Below the pieces are notes generated by a model. That model ran no database searches and was not told where the DNA came from. It saw only the letters and a list, made by a program, of their open reading frames with translations. This document shows, one piece after another, positions 1 through 8,984 of a stretch of 64,000 nucleotides of DNA. The position numbers were made by a program, and so were the translations under genes. The first letter of the stretch is position 1; every line of letters starts with the position of its first letter. The DNA is from an uncultured Collinsella sp. (lineage in GTDB: Bacteria; Actinomycetota; Coriobacteriia; Coriobacteriales; Coriobacteriaceae), in contig URMZ01000002.1 of NCBI GenBank assembly GCA_900549025.1, positions 61,850 through 125,849 of the forward strand. Direction: 5' to 3'.

Positions 1-2
1 TC

Positions 3-683
3 TTTACCATCCCCATGGTGTTGCCGCCTACGGTGTGCGGCTTTTTGCTGCTTATGCTATTTGGTCGATCGACCAATGTTGGCCAGTGGCTTATCGCGCA
101 CGGCGTCTCGATCGTCTTTACCTGGCCGGCGGCGGTGATCTCTGCTGTGGTGGTGTCGTTCCCGCTCGTCTACCGTACGGCACTCGGAGCCTTCGAGAGC
201 CTCGACACGCAGATGCTCGATGCGGCGCGAACCCTGGGATGGTCCGAGCGTCGCATCTTTACCAAGCTTATGATGCCCCTTGGGTGGCCCTCAATCGCAG
301 CGGGCACGGTGCTCGCCTTTGCCCGCGCGATGGGCGAGTTTGGCTGCACCCTGTTCTTTGCGGGCAACTACGCCGGTATTACGCAGACCATTCCCATCGC
401 CATCTACTTTGAGTGGATGGGCGGCAATACGTCGGTGGCCCTCTTTTGGGTCGTGGTCGTAATTGCGTTCAGCTTCCTGGTCATCCTATTCATCAACATG
501 TACACGGCGCATTCGCAAAAGTATCGCGAGCGGGGCCTTTCCCGTGCGGAGCGCAAGCAGGCCAAAGATCTCGCCGGACAGGGCGATTCGCTCGACCCGG
601 CGGGCGGCGATGCCTTGCGTATCGATCGCGAGGCGTTGGTCGAGCTCATGCGCGATGATGCGGCGCCGCAGGGAGGTCGATAA
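3..683 (+). CDS. modB: Molybdate ABC transporter permease ModB (5' truncated by window edge)
   Basis: This is the inner-membrane permease of the molybdate importer. The reading frame is open to the window start, so the N-terminus is missing. The visible part begins with a hydrophobic segment containing VLPPTVCGFLLL, as in ModB, and has the cytoplasmic EAA-loop pattern (AARTLGWSERRIFTKLMMPL) that docks on the ATPase. The last ~50 residues form a charged cytoplasmic tail longer than usual for ModB. modC starts 3 bases after the stop, so the two are cotranscribed. Molybdate supply fits the several molybdopterin enzymes in the window. The substrate is inferred from family resemblance and pairing with modC; tungstate or sulfate cannot be strictly excluded. 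Confidence 0.85.
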   Translation, partial: FTIPMVLPPTVCGFLLLMLFGRSTNVGQWLIAHGVSIVFTWPAAVISAVVVSFPLVYRTALGAFESLDTQMLDAARTLGWSERRIFTKLMMPLGWPSIAAGTVLAFARAMGEFGCTLFFAGNYAGITQTIPIAIYFEWMGGNTSVALFWVVVVIAFSFLVILFINMYTAHSQKYRERGLSRAERKQAKDLAGQGDSLDPAGGDALRIDREALVELMRDDAAPQGGR

Positions 684-686
684 GCT

Positions 687-1757
687 ATGTCGCTCGTTCT
701 GGATATTAAGAAACGTTATCCCGGATTTGTGCTCGACATGCAGCTTGAGGCCGGCGAGGAGCGCGTGGCGCTGCTGGGCGCCTCGGGTTGCGGCAAGAGC
801 TGCACGCTGCGTTGCATTGCCGGCGTGGAGGCGCCCGACGAGGGCAAGATCGTCGTCAACGGCGTGACCTTTTTTGACTCGGCAGCGGGTATCAACCTGT
901 CGCCCCAGGAGCGCAAGTGTGCCCTGCTGTTCCAAAACTATCAGCTGTTTCCCAACATGACGGTGGCCGATAACGTGTGCGCCGGCGTAAAGGATGCGGG
1001 CGACGCTGCCGCGCGCAAAAAGCTCGCCGAGTGCTATCTGGGCATTTTCGGTCTGGCCGATTTTGCCGACCGCTACCCCGCGCGCCTCTCGGGCGGGCAG
1101 CAGCAGCGTGTGGCGCTTGCCCGCATGGTAGCGGCGCATCCGGGCATCTTTATGTTCGACGAGCCCATGAGCGCACTCGATTCCTATCTTAAGAGCGCGC
1201 TCGAACAGAACATGCTCGACCTGTTCGATGTATGCAACCGCACCGTGCTCTACGTGAGCCACGACATCGACGAAGCGTGCCGCCTGTGCCAGCGTATCTG
1301 CGTGATGCACGACGGGCATGTTGAGGAGGTCGGCTCCATCGAGGACGTGGTCCGCCGCCCACAGACGCTGGCGGCGCTGCGCCTGACGGGGTGCAAGAAC
1401 ACAAGCCGCGCACAAAAGATCGGGCCCGAAGAAGTTGAGGCCCTCGACTGGGGCATGACCTTTAACGTGGGTCGCGAGGTTCCCGATAATGTGGCGTACC
1501 TGGGCATTCGCGCGAGTTACTTCCATGTTGATAATCGCGCGGAGCGGGGTCGCAACAGTTACGACTTGCATGTGGCCCGTGTGAGCGATTCGCGCTTTGA
1601 GCGGCTGGTGTTGCTGGACGTGCCGCGCGTCGATGCGCCCACGCGTCTGCAGTGGAAGGTCAACAAAGTGGGCGTGCCTGTCGACGAGCTGCCGCAAGCA
1701 GGCGAGAACCTGCGCATGCACTTCGATGCGAGTAGGATCCATTTGGTTTGTCGATAG
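687..1757 (+). CDS. modC: Molybdate ABC transporter ATP-binding protein ModC
   Basis: A 356-residue ATPase that energises molybdate import with ModB. Walker A is GASGCGKS near residue 31, the signature is LSGGQQQRVALAR near residue 133, and Walker B is IFMFDEP followed by a D-loop and switch His (YVSHDIDEA). The ~120 residues after the ATPase core could be a regulatory oxyanion-binding (TOBE-like) region as in ModC, though I see only weak resemblance. It lies directly behind modB, and a hairpin with a T-rich tail follows the stop. Assignment to molybdate rests on the ModB partner and the Mo-enzyme context. Confidence 0.85.
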   Translation: MSLVLDIKKRYPGFVLDMQLEAGEERVALLGASGCGKSCTLRCIAGVEAPDEGKIVVNGVTFFDSAAGINLSPQERKCALLFQNYQLFPNMTVADNVCAGVKDAGDAAARKKLAECYLGIFGLADFADRYPARLSGGQQQRVALARMVAAHPGIFMFDEPMSALDSYLKSALEQNMLDLFDVCNRTVLYVSHDIDEACRLCQRICVMHDGHVEEVGSIEDVVRRPQTLAALRLTGCKNTSRAQKIGPEEVEALDWGMTFNVGREVPDNVAYLGIRASYFHVDNRAERGRNSYDLHVARVSDSRFERLVLLDVPRVDAPTRLQWKVNKVGVPVDELPQAGENLRMHFDASRIHLVCR

Positions 1758-1768
1758 CGCCGGATAAT

Positions 1769-1803
1769 GCCGTCGGGGATATAAGCCTCGGCGGCTTTGT
1801 CTT
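1769..1803 (+). terminator. Probable intrinsic terminator after modC
   Basis: A 10-bp stem (1769-1778 with 1786-1795, including two G-T pairs) is followed by a short T-rich stretch. It ends the modBC unit. Confidence 0.55.
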
Positions 1804-2186
1804 GCCGTTCGCCGAATGATGGATGACAAACTCTTGTCAACACAGATAATTATTTATTAACCGACGGCACGCGACGCTGTCGTACGAATGTCAACGGTGT
1901 TCGTCTGGACGACAACCGTTGATATAGTTGCCTTCGAAGAGAAAAGGAGGGCGCGCTGATGCCGCAGAAGACATATTCGCGTCGCGTTGCGGCGCGCGCC
2001 CTGTATATGGCTCGGAGCCGCATATGAGCAGGTATGTTCACGGCTCCGGGAGAGACGACGCACAACTAAATAATCAGCTGCAAAGCAGGTTCCCCAAAAT
2101 TCCGGGTTTAGGCACGGCTGGGTTTTCGCCGCCCACCGTGCAGCAATACCGTAGTTATCCGTATTTGGTTCGAGAGGGGAACCGTC
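1804..2186 (+). other. Leader region of the first HgdB-like gene
   Basis: About 380 bases separate the modC terminator from the next gene. The first part (about 1805-1860) is AT-rich and may hold the promoter, but I see no convincing -35/-10 pair. The later part is GC-rich and may fold. No recognised riboswitch consensus could be matched by eye. The only coding signal is the 22-codon frame at 1959-2027. Confidence 0.35.
1959..2027 (+). CDS. Possible 22-residue Arg-rich leader peptide
   Basis: A short frame reads MPQKTYSRRVAARALYMARS then RI and stop. Its start lies 8 bases after a good Shine-Dalgarno (AAAAGGAGGG), unusually strong for a chance frame. It sits 160 bases ahead of the HgdB-like gene and could be a leader peptide. 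No homologue is known to me and there is no terminator/antiterminator pair I can define, so it may simply be noise. Confidence 0.2.
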   Translation: MPQKTYSRRVAARALYMARSRI

Positions 2187-3470
2187 ATGGCTGAAGAATT
2201 CGATTTCCATCCGATGTGGGAGAGCCTCGGCATGAATCTTGCCGACCACGATATGCTGCTGGACGCTGTGGGCCAGATGTACGGCGATATGTTCCTGACG
2301 CAGAACAATCGCCCCAAGTCCACGTCCTACCTGGATTTTGTCGCCACCAACATCCACAGCGGCCGTATTAAGGAGATACTCGACAAGAAGGAGGCCGGCG
2401 AGGCCACCAAGATCGTCGGTTCGTTCTGCGTCTATGTGCCCGAGGAGATCGTGCTTGCCTGCGATGGCATCCCCGTTGGCCTGTGCTCGGGTGCCGACTG
2501 GGCGACCGACAAGGTCGAGGAGCATCTGCCGCGCAACACCTGCCCGCTCATCAAGAGCTTTGCCGGCTTTAAGCTGGGCGAGGTCTGCCCCTACATTGAG
2601 TCGAGTGATCTGGTGGTGGGCGAGAACACCTGCGATGGCAAGAAGAAGGCCTACGAGTTCTTTGCCACGCAAAAGAACATGTACGTCATGGATATTCCCA
2701 ACGTGCATGACGAGTCGACGCTCGTGACCTGGAAGGCCGAGGTTAAAAAGCTTGCCGCCAAGATTGAGGAAGAGTGCGGCGTCAAGATTACGCCCGAGCG
2801 CCTGAAGGCTGCCATCCACGCCGTCAACGAGAAGCGTCGCGCCCTGCAGCGCCTCGCTGCCACGCGCGCTGCCGACCCGGCGCCCATCAGCGGTCTCGAT
2901 AGCCTGCTGACCGTGCAGGCCGCCTTTATGGATGACACGCCGCGTCTGACCGGAGCCATCAACGAGATGGCGGCTGAGTGCGAGCAGCGTGTCGAGGCCG
3001 GCGAGGGCGTGGCGCCCAAGGGGACCAAGCGCATCCTGTACACCGGCACGCCCATGGCCGTGCCCAACTGGAAGCTATTCAACCTTATCGAAAAGGTCGG
3101 CGGCGTCGTGGTGGGCGAGGAGTCCTGCACGGGCTCGCGCTACTACAAGGACCTGGTCGACGAGTCCGGCGAGACGGTCGACGAGATGCTCGACGCCATC
3201 GCCGAGCGCTACTTTAAGATCAACTGCGCTGTCTTTACGCCCAATGACCAGCGTATGAAGGACATTGTCCAGATGGCCAAGGACCTGCATGCCGACGGCA
3301 TCGTCGACGTGGCCCTGCAGTTCTGCACACTCTACGAGATGGAGTCGTTTGCCGTGGAGAAGGCCGCCGAGGAGGCCGGCATTCCGTTTATGCACATCAC
3401 GACCGACTACGCCGGCGAGGACGCCGGTCAGCTCCAGACCCGCATCGAGGCCTTCCTCGAGACGATTTAG
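2187..3470 (+). CDS. 2-hydroxyacyl-CoA dehydratase D-family protein, double-cubane cluster protein type
   Basis: A 427-residue protein of the HgdB/FldC/YjiM family. Conserved cysteines occur in GSFCVYVPEE, LPRNTCPLIKS, LGEVCPYIE and GENTCDGKKK, the pattern of iron-sulfur-binding HgdB-type subunits. Single-subunit members of this kind include the double-cubane [8Fe-9S] protein of Carboxydothermus, an ATP-dependent reductase activated by an HgdC-type ATPase. Such an activator lies at 10303-11067. There is no second dehydratase subunit or CoA-transferase nearby, which argues against a classic hydroxyacyl-CoA dehydratase. The physiological substrate is unknown. The start is supported by GAGAGGGGAA upstream. 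Confidence 0.75.
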   Translation: MAEEFDFHPMWESLGMNLADHDMLLDAVGQMYGDMFLTQNNRPKSTSYLDFVATNIHSGRIKEILDKKEAGEATKIVGSFCVYVPEEIVLACDGIPVGLCSGADWATDKVEEHLPRNTCPLIKSFAGFKLGEVCPYIESSDLVVGENTCDGKKKAYEFFATQKNMYVMDIPNVHDESTLVTWKAEVKKLAAKIEEECGVKITPERLKAAIHAVNEKRRALQRLAATRAADPAPISGLDSLLTVQAAFMDDTPRLTGAINEMAAECEQRVEAGEGVAPKGTKRILYTGTPMAVPNWKLFNLIEKVGGVVVGEESCTGSRYYKDLVDESGETVDEMLDAIAERYFKINCAVFTPNDQRMKDIVQMAKDLHADGIVDVALQFCTLYEMESFAVEKAAEEAGIPFMHITTDYAGEDAGQLQTRIEAFLETI

Positions 3471-3654
3471 CCGCACCTGCGCTAAGCTGTGCCGCCGGGT
3501 GTTCCTATCCGCGCGATAGGGATTTCTCTGTTGCCATGCCGGCCGGTGTCCGGATGCACCGCAGGGCGCCGACCGTCTTCGCATAGCTGCCGGGGCGGGG
3601 ATTTCCGCCGTCCCGGCAGATTCTATCCGTTTGTTCAGACACGAAAGGAACTCA
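3471..3654 (+). other. Intergenic hairpin region before the substrate-binding protein gene
   Basis: The gap holds a GC-rich hairpin at about 3588-3619 (TGCCGGG with CCCGGCA flanking a smaller stem) with no clear T-run. It could be a weak terminator or an mRNA-stabilising structure between the HgdB-like gene and the transporter genes. Confidence 0.35.
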
Positions 3655-5265
3655 ATGAACAACGATCTTTTCAAGGCGGGCGTTTCCCGTCGCGGTTTTC
3701 TGACCGGCTCCGCTGCCCTGTGCGTCATGGCGGGCCTCGGCCTCACCGGCTGCGGCGGTTCGGGCGCCGAGAGCGGTAGCGCCGCTGCCTCCGGCCAGGA
3801 TGTGGAGTATCGCGACGAGCTGCAGATCGCGTTACCGGCGAGCCCGGACGGTCTCGATCCGCACACCACGTCGTCGCTTGTGACCATGGACATCATCTGC
3901 AACGTCGTCGAGCCGCTCTTTGGCCTCGATAGCGACTACGAGCCCCAGCCCGTGCTGGCCAAGGGCTATGAGGTCTCCGACGACGGCCTGACCTACACCA
4001 TCAAGCTGCGCGAGGGCGTCACCTTCCACAACGGCAAGGAGTTTGGCTCCGAGGACGTCGTGGCCTCGATGAACCGCTGGCTCACCGTCAACGACCGCGC
4101 CGCGAGCCTGCTGCCCGGCGCCACCTTCGCCGCCTCGGGCGACCACGAGGTCACTTGCACGCTGACCGAGCCCGCCGTCGACTTTCTGATCATTCTGGGC
4201 AACCACTCCCAGTATCCGGGCATCTTCCCTTCCGAGGTCATCGAGGCCGCGGGAGATACCGGCGTGACCGAGTACGTGGGTACCGGTGCCTACAAGTTTG
4301 TGGAGTGGAAGCAGGACCAGTACGTCCATCTCACCCGCTACGAGGACTATGTCGCCGCCCACGGCAAGGCTTCGGGCTACACCGGCAAGGTCTCCGCGCC
4401 CACCAAGGACATCTACTATCAGTTCGTGACCGAGGCCTCCACGCGCGTGAGCGGGTTTGAGACCGGCGAGTACGACATCGCTGGCGAGATTCCCACCGAG
4501 AACTACCACGACTTCGACGGCAACGACGACGTCAAGCTCTACACCCATAACGCCGGCGTTCTGACCGCCTTCCTCAACATGAACGAGGGCATCTTCGCCG
4601 ACGAGGAGATCCGCAAGTGCGCACTCATGGCTATCGACTGCGAGGCGGCCGCTCTTGCCGCCTATGGCGAGAAGGAGCTCTTCAACATCGATCCCAACCT
4701 TGGCAACCCCGAGAACACTCAGTGGGCGACCGACGCGGGCAAGAAGTACTTCAACCAGGCCGACGCCAAGGCCGCCAAGAAGGCCCTGGCCAAGACCTCC
4801 TATGCCGGTGAGACGGTCAAGCTGCTGACCACCCCCGACTACAAGGATATGTACAACGCCACCGTCGCGCTGCAGGAGCAGCTCGAGAAGGCCGGCTTCA
4901 CCGCCGAGGTCGACAGCTACGAGTTCGCGACCTTCATGGACATCCGCTCCGGCAAGCCCGAGCAGTGGGACCTCTTTGTGGCCTCCACCAACTACAAGCC
5001 CATCCCGGCCCAGTCCCTCTCGGTCTCCAAGGCCTTCTATGGCCTTTCCGACGAGAAGGCGCTCAAGCTCGTGGCCGAGACCCGCACCGCCAAGGACACC
5101 GACGCCGCGGCCAAGAAGTGGGCCGAGGCTCAGGAGTGTCTCTATGAGATCGCCGTCATCGAGCCGCTTTGCCACTACGCTTCCATCACGGGCACCCAGG
5201 CAGACGTCGAGGACGTCGAGGTGCTCGACGGCGCCATCATCTGGAACGCCAAGCGTCCGGAGTAA
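3655..5265 (+). CDS. ABC transporter substrate-binding lipoprotein, family 5 (DppA/OppA type)
   Basis: A 536-residue extracytoplasmic solute-binding protein. The N-terminus carries a twin-arginine-like motif (SRRGFLTG, residues 11-18) and a lipobox LTGC with Cys33, so it is probably Tat-exported and lipid-anchored. The family-5 landmark is present (GLTYTIKLREGVTFHNGKEF). ATG 3655 is chosen because GAAAGGAA precedes it. Four transporter genes follow. Family-5 ligands range from peptides to nickel and opines, and the sequence does not tell which. Its place between two HgdB-like genes suggests it may import the substrate of that reductase (inference). Confidence 0.85.
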   Translation: MNNDLFKAGVSRRGFLTGSAALCVMAGLGLTGCGGSGAESGSAAASGQDVEYRDELQIALPASPDGLDPHTTSSLVTMDIICNVVEPLFGLDSDYEPQPVLAKGYEVSDDGLTYTIKLREGVTFHNGKEFGSEDVVASMNRWLTVNDRAASLLPGATFAASGDHEVTCTLTEPAVDFLIILGNHSQYPGIFPSEVIEAAGDTGVTEYVGTGAYKFVEWKQDQYVHLTRYEDYVAAHGKASGYTGKVSAPTKDIYYQFVTEASTRVSGFETGEYDIAGEIPTENYHDFDGNDDVKLYTHNAGVLTAFLNMNEGIFADEEIRKCALMAIDCEAAALAAYGEKELFNIDPNLGNPENTQWATDAGKKYFNQADAKAAKKALAKTSYAGETVKLLTTPDYKDMYNATVALQEQLEKAGFTAEVDSYEFATFMDIRSGKPEQWDLFVASTNYKPIPAQSLSVSKAFYGLSDEKALKLVAETRTAKDTDAAAKKWAEAQECLYEIAVIEPLCHYASITGTQADVEDVEVLDGAIIWNAKRPE

Positions 5266-5275
5266 TGCAATAGAT

Positions 5276-5319
5276 GGCGTGGCGGCTTGAGGGATCTGGT
5301 CCCCTGTGGCCGCCACGCC
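5276..5319 (+). other. Strong intra-operon hairpin between binding protein and permease genes
   Basis: A perfect 11-bp stem (GGCGTGGCGGC at 5276-5286 with its complement at 5309-5319) lacks a T-run. Such hairpins behind binding-protein genes commonly protect the upstream mRNA and lower expression of downstream transporter genes. Confidence 0.55.
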
Positions 5320-5353
5320 CTGTCCACGTTCAGAGGGGAAATAGACGCCTCGC

Positions 5354-6307
5354 ATGTTGAAGTACACGCTCAAACGTATAGGCGCGATGGTTCCGGTGAT
5401 GCTCATCATCTCAGTCGTCGTGTTTTTGATTATCTATCTCACACCGGGTGACCCGGCTTCTTCGATGCTCGGCATGGAGGCTTCGGCCGACCAGATCGAG
5501 CGCGTCAACGATAGCTTGGGACTCAACGAGCCGCTGCCGCAGCGCTACGTTGAGTGGATGGGCGGCGTGCTTACCGGCGACCTGGGCGATTCGTATTTTA
5601 TGCGCCAGCCCGTCACGCAGGCGATCGCCGAGCACTTTGGCCCCACGCTATCGCTCGCGCTTCTGGCACAGCTCATCGCGCTGTTGATTGCACTGCCCTG
5701 CGGCGTCGTCGCCGCCCTCAAACATGGGTCGCGCACCGACGCGGTCTTGCGTGTCGTTGCTCTTTTGGGCGTGGCGATACCCGGCTTTTTGATGGCGCTC
5801 ATGCTTATGTGGCTGTTTGCCGTCACGTTGCGTGTGTTCCCGGTGGCCGGCTATGCGCCGCTATCGAAGGGTTGGTTCAGCCATTTACGCTATCTTGCGT
5901 TGCCGGCCATATCGCTTGGATGTGTGCAGGCGGCCCTGCTCATGCGCATGACCCGTTCGAGCGTGATCGAGGCCATGCAGCTCGACTGCGTCAAGACGGC
6001 GCGTGCCAAGGGCGTCTCCGAGGTTCGCGTCGTGCTGGCCCATGCCCTGCGCAACGCAGCACTGCCGATTCTCACCTCGGTCGGCTATTCTTTTGGCGCC
6101 CTGATTACGGGTGCCGTGGTGACTGAGGCCATTTTTAACATCCCCGGTTTGGGCCAGCTGGTCACGAGCTCTATCGAGCGTCGCGACTATCCGGTGATTC
6201 AGGGCGTGCTGCTGGTCATCGCCTTGTTGAATTCGGTGATCAATCTGGCCGTCGACCTTGCCTACGGCGCTTTTGACCCGCGCGCTCGCAAATGGGGCGA
6301 TGCATGA
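5354..6307 (+). CDS. ABC transporter permease, DppB/OppB type
   Basis: A 317-residue inner-membrane permease. It starts with the family's typical MLKYTLKRIGAMVPVMLIIS segment, then GDPASSMLG in the first periplasmic region, and a C-terminal inner-membrane core with the EAA motif (DCVKTARAKGVSE) and GLGQL. About six membrane segments are visible. It ends in an ATGA overlap with the next permease, indicating translational coupling. It forms the channel with the DppC-type protein. Confidence 0.85.
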   Translation: MLKYTLKRIGAMVPVMLIISVVVFLIIYLTPGDPASSMLGMEASADQIERVNDSLGLNEPLPQRYVEWMGGVLTGDLGDSYFMRQPVTQAIAEHFGPTLSLALLAQLIALLIALPCGVVAALKHGSRTDAVLRVVALLGVAIPGFLMALMLMWLFAVTLRVFPVAGYAPLSKGWFSHLRYLALPAISLGCVQAALLMRMTRSSVIEAMQLDCVKTARAKGVSEVRVVLAHALRNAALPILTSVGYSFGALITGAVVTEAIFNIPGLGQLVTSSIERRDYPVIQGVLLVIALLNSVINLAVDLAYGAFDPRARKWGDA

Positions 6308-7134
6308 TGGCAAACGTTAAGAAGGCTCTTGCCAACAAGGGGTTTGTGGTCGGCGGCTGCATTTTCCTGGCGATTGCGCTGATCGCGCTCGTCGGTCCGC
6401 TGGTGTGGACGGTTAATCCCAATGCGCAGGAGATGGCGTTGCGACTTTCGGCACCTTCGCCCGCGCATCCCTTTGGCTGCGATGACTTTGGCCGCGACCT
6501 GCTTGCCCGCGTCATCGCGGGCGCGCGCGTGTCGCTTGGTGTTGGCATTGCCGTCACGCTCGCGACGAGTGTGCTCGGCTTGGTGATCGGCGCCTATGCG
6601 TGCTACAACGAGAGGCTCGACCATATTCTCATGCGCATCTGCGACGGCCTTATGTCCATTCCGGGCGTGCTGCTGGCCATCGCGCTCATGGCGATGATGG
6701 GGGCGAGCGTGTGGAACGTCATCATCGCGCTCTCCATCGTCTATACGCCCAGTATGGCGCGCATCGTGCGCTCGCGTGCGATGGTGGTCAAGGAGGAGCC
6801 CTTTGTGGAGGCCCTGCGCGTGCAGGGCGCCTCGACCGCGCGCATCGTGTGGCTGCATATCGTGCCCAATGTTATGGCACCCTTCCTGGTGCAGGCGACC
6901 TTCGTTTTTGCCGAGGCCGTGCTCTCGGAGGCCGCCCTCTCGTTTCTGGGCCTGGGTATTAAGGCGCCCGACGCCAGCTGGGGAAACATTCTGCAGGCAG
7001 GCAAGAACGTGATGCGCAAAGCCTGGTGGATGATCTTCTTCCCGGCTATCGCCATCATTGCGAGCGTGCTTTCGCTGAACCTTGCCGGCGACGGTCTGCG
7101 CGACGCCCTCGACCCCAAGACCAAGGAGGACTAG
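6304..7134 (+). CDS. ABC transporter permease, DppC/OppC type
   Basis: A 276-residue second permease subunit. The start overlaps the previous stop (ATGA at 6304-6307); a second ATG follows at 6307. Family signs are HPFGCDDFGRDLLARVIAGA in the N-terminal region, the EAA loop (VEALRVQGASTARIVWLHI) and the C-terminal SWGNILQAG. It pairs with the DppB-type protein in the membrane. Confidence 0.85.
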   Translation: MMANVKKALANKGFVVGGCIFLAIALIALVGPLVWTVNPNAQEMALRLSAPSPAHPFGCDDFGRDLLARVIAGARVSLGVGIAVTLATSVLGLVIGAYACYNERLDHILMRICDGLMSIPGVLLAIALMAMMGASVWNVIIALSIVYTPSMARIVRSRAMVVKEEPFVEALRVQGASTARIVWLHIVPNVMAPFLVQATFVFAEAVLSEAALSFLGLGIKAPDASWGNILQAGKNVMRKAWWMIFFPAIAIIASVLSLNLAGDGLRDALDPKTKED

Positions 7135-7137
7135 CCC

Positions 7138-8133
7138 ATGAGCGAACATCTTTTGGACGTGCGCGACCTCTGCATCTCGTTTGTGGGCCGCGATGGCAAC
7201 GCGCTGGAAGCCGTCAACAAACTCAACCTACATATCGATGCGGGCGAGATCGTCGGTGTTGTCGGCGAGTCCGGCTGCGGCAAGTCCGTCTTTGCCCAGA
7301 GTGTCATGCGCCTATTGGAGCATGAACAGAAGATGGCCTATACCGGTCAGATTCTCTTTGACGGGGAGGACCTGCTCGCGCGCCCGCTCAAGCGCATGCG
7401 CGAGGTGCGCGGCTGCGATATTGCCATGATCTTCCAGGACCCGTTGTCCTCACTCAACCCCGTCATGACGGTGGGTGCGCAGGTCGTCGAGGCGGTGAGG
7501 GCCCACCGTAAGGTGAGCCGACGCGAAGCCCGCAACGAGGCTCTATCGCTGTTGGAGCGTGTGGGAATTCGAGATGCCGCGGCTCGCTTCGACATGTATC
7601 CGGGCGATTTTAGCGGCGGTATGCGCCAGCGCGTGATGATTGCCATGGCGCTCGCCGGGCACCCACGCCTGCTTATCGCCGACGAGCCCACCACGGCACT
7701 CGACACGACGACTCAAAAACAGATTTTGGATCTCCTGCGCGACCTCAACAGTTCCGAGGGCATGGCGGTGCTTTTTATCAGCCATGATTTGGGTGTCGTC
7801 ACGAGCATCTGCTCGCGCGTGCACGTCATGTATCTGGGCCAAATCGTAGAAGAGATCGACGCCTGCGGCCTTATGGAGCGCCCGAGCCACCCGTATGCCC
7901 AGGGGCTCATCGCGAGCATTCCGCCGCTCGAAGGCGAGCGAGTTGACACGTTGGCGGATATTCCGGGCACAGTGCCGCCGCTTACGGCAATACCCTGTGG
8001 ATGCCGCTTTGCGCCTCGTTGCGCCCGGGCGGACGAGCGTTGCCGCGCACAGGAGCCTCCGCTGGTTGCCGTGAATGCGTGCGACCGGTCTAAATGCTGG
8101 CTTGTCGAGAAAGGGGAGTGCCATGGCTGTTGA
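7138..8133 (+). CDS. ABC transporter ATP-binding protein, DppD/OppD type
   Basis: A 331-residue ATPase with Walker A GESGCGKS (~residue 43), signature FSGGMRQRVMIAMAL (~159) and Walker B LLIADEPTTALD. The C-terminal oligopeptide-transport cysteine cluster is present (CGCRFAPRCARADERC, plus CWLVEKGECHGC), which in this family binds a [4Fe-4S] cluster. It overlaps the next gene by 11 bases. Confidence 0.85.
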   Translation: MSEHLLDVRDLCISFVGRDGNALEAVNKLNLHIDAGEIVGVVGESGCGKSVFAQSVMRLLEHEQKMAYTGQILFDGEDLLARPLKRMREVRGCDIAMIFQDPLSSLNPVMTVGAQVVEAVRAHRKVSRREARNEALSLLERVGIRDAAARFDMYPGDFSGGMRQRVMIAMALAGHPRLLIADEPTTALDTTTQKQILDLLRDLNSSEGMAVLFISHDLGVVTSICSRVHVMYLGQIVEEIDACGLMERPSHPYAQGLIASIPPLEGERVDTLADIPGTVPPLTAIPCGCRFAPRCARADERCRAQEPPLVAVNACDRSKCWLVEKGECHGC

Positions 8134-8908
8134 TAGCGAAGCCCTGCTTAGGATCTCACATCTGACTAAAACGTATCCCATGCCGGGCTCAGGTTTTAAG
8201 CGTCAGGCCTTTACCGCCGTGGACGATCTGTCGTTTGAGATCGCGCCGGGCGAGGTCTATGGCCTGGTTGGCGAATCCGGATCGGGCAAGTCGACGACTG
8301 GACGCCTGATCTGTGGTCTCGAGCGTGCAGATTCCGGCTCGATTGTCTATCGCGGGCACGACATCGCCACGATGTCGGAGCGCGAACGCAAGCCGTTTCG
8401 CCGCGAGATCCAGCTGGTATTCCAGGATAGCTCTACGGCTTTTGACCCGCGCAACCGTGTCGGCCGCATTTTGGAGGAGCCGCTGATTATCGCCGGCGTG
8501 CGCAATGCGGATGAGCGCCATGAGCGCGCGCTCTCGGCCCTGGCCTCGGTCGGCCTTCTGGCAGAGCATTATGACCGCTATCCGCATGACCTTTCGGGTG
8601 GACAGCGTCAGCGACTCAATCTGGCACGGGCGCTTATTTGCGAACCGCGCCTTGTGGTATGCGACGAGCCGGTTTCGGCGCTTGACGTGTCCGTGCAGGC
8701 CCAAGTGCTCAACTTGCTTCGCGACCTGCAGCGCACGACGGGCGTGGCGCTGCTGTTTATCACGCATGATATGCGTGTGGTTCGGCATATGTCCGACCGG
8801 ATTGGCGTGCTCTACCACGGTCGTCTTGTCGAGGAAGGCGCGGCCGAGGATGTGATCGCGCATCCGAGCGATCCGTATACGCAGGAGCTTATCGACGCCA
8901 TTCCCTAG
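8123..8908 (+). CDS. ABC transporter ATP-binding protein, DppF/OppF type
   Basis: A 261-residue ATPase with Walker A GESGSGKST, signature LSGGQRQRLNLARAL and Walker B LVVCDEPVSALD. The start at 8123 follows AAAGGGGAGTGCC and lies inside the end of the DppD-type gene. It is shorter at the C-terminus than many OppF proteins, ending just after the usual SDPYTQELIDAIP, and so lacks the cysteine cluster. It completes the five-component importer. Confidence 0.85.
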   Translation: MAVDSEALLRISHLTKTYPMPGSGFKRQAFTAVDDLSFEIAPGEVYGLVGESGSGKSTTGRLICGLERADSGSIVYRGHDIATMSERERKPFRREIQLVFQDSSTAFDPRNRVGRILEEPLIIAGVRNADERHERALSALASVGLLAEHYDRYPHDLSGGQRQRLNLARALICEPRLVVCDEPVSALDVSVQAQVLNLLRDLQRTTGVALLFITHDMRVVRHMSDRIGVLYHGRLVEEGAAEDVIAHPSDPYTQELIDAIP

Positions 8909-8984
8909 AGGATGCTTCCTTTTGGGTATGGTGTGGGTTCGTTGTTTAATTGTCGGTATATCGGTGCAAGAGAGGGGAACTACT

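Noticed and set aside
486-1829. Long minus-strand open frame opposite modC
   Set aside because: It is the antisense shadow of a high-GC gene, has no ribosome site or recognisable family, and modC is certain. The same applies to the other long antisense frames, for example those opposite the hyf genes and tig.
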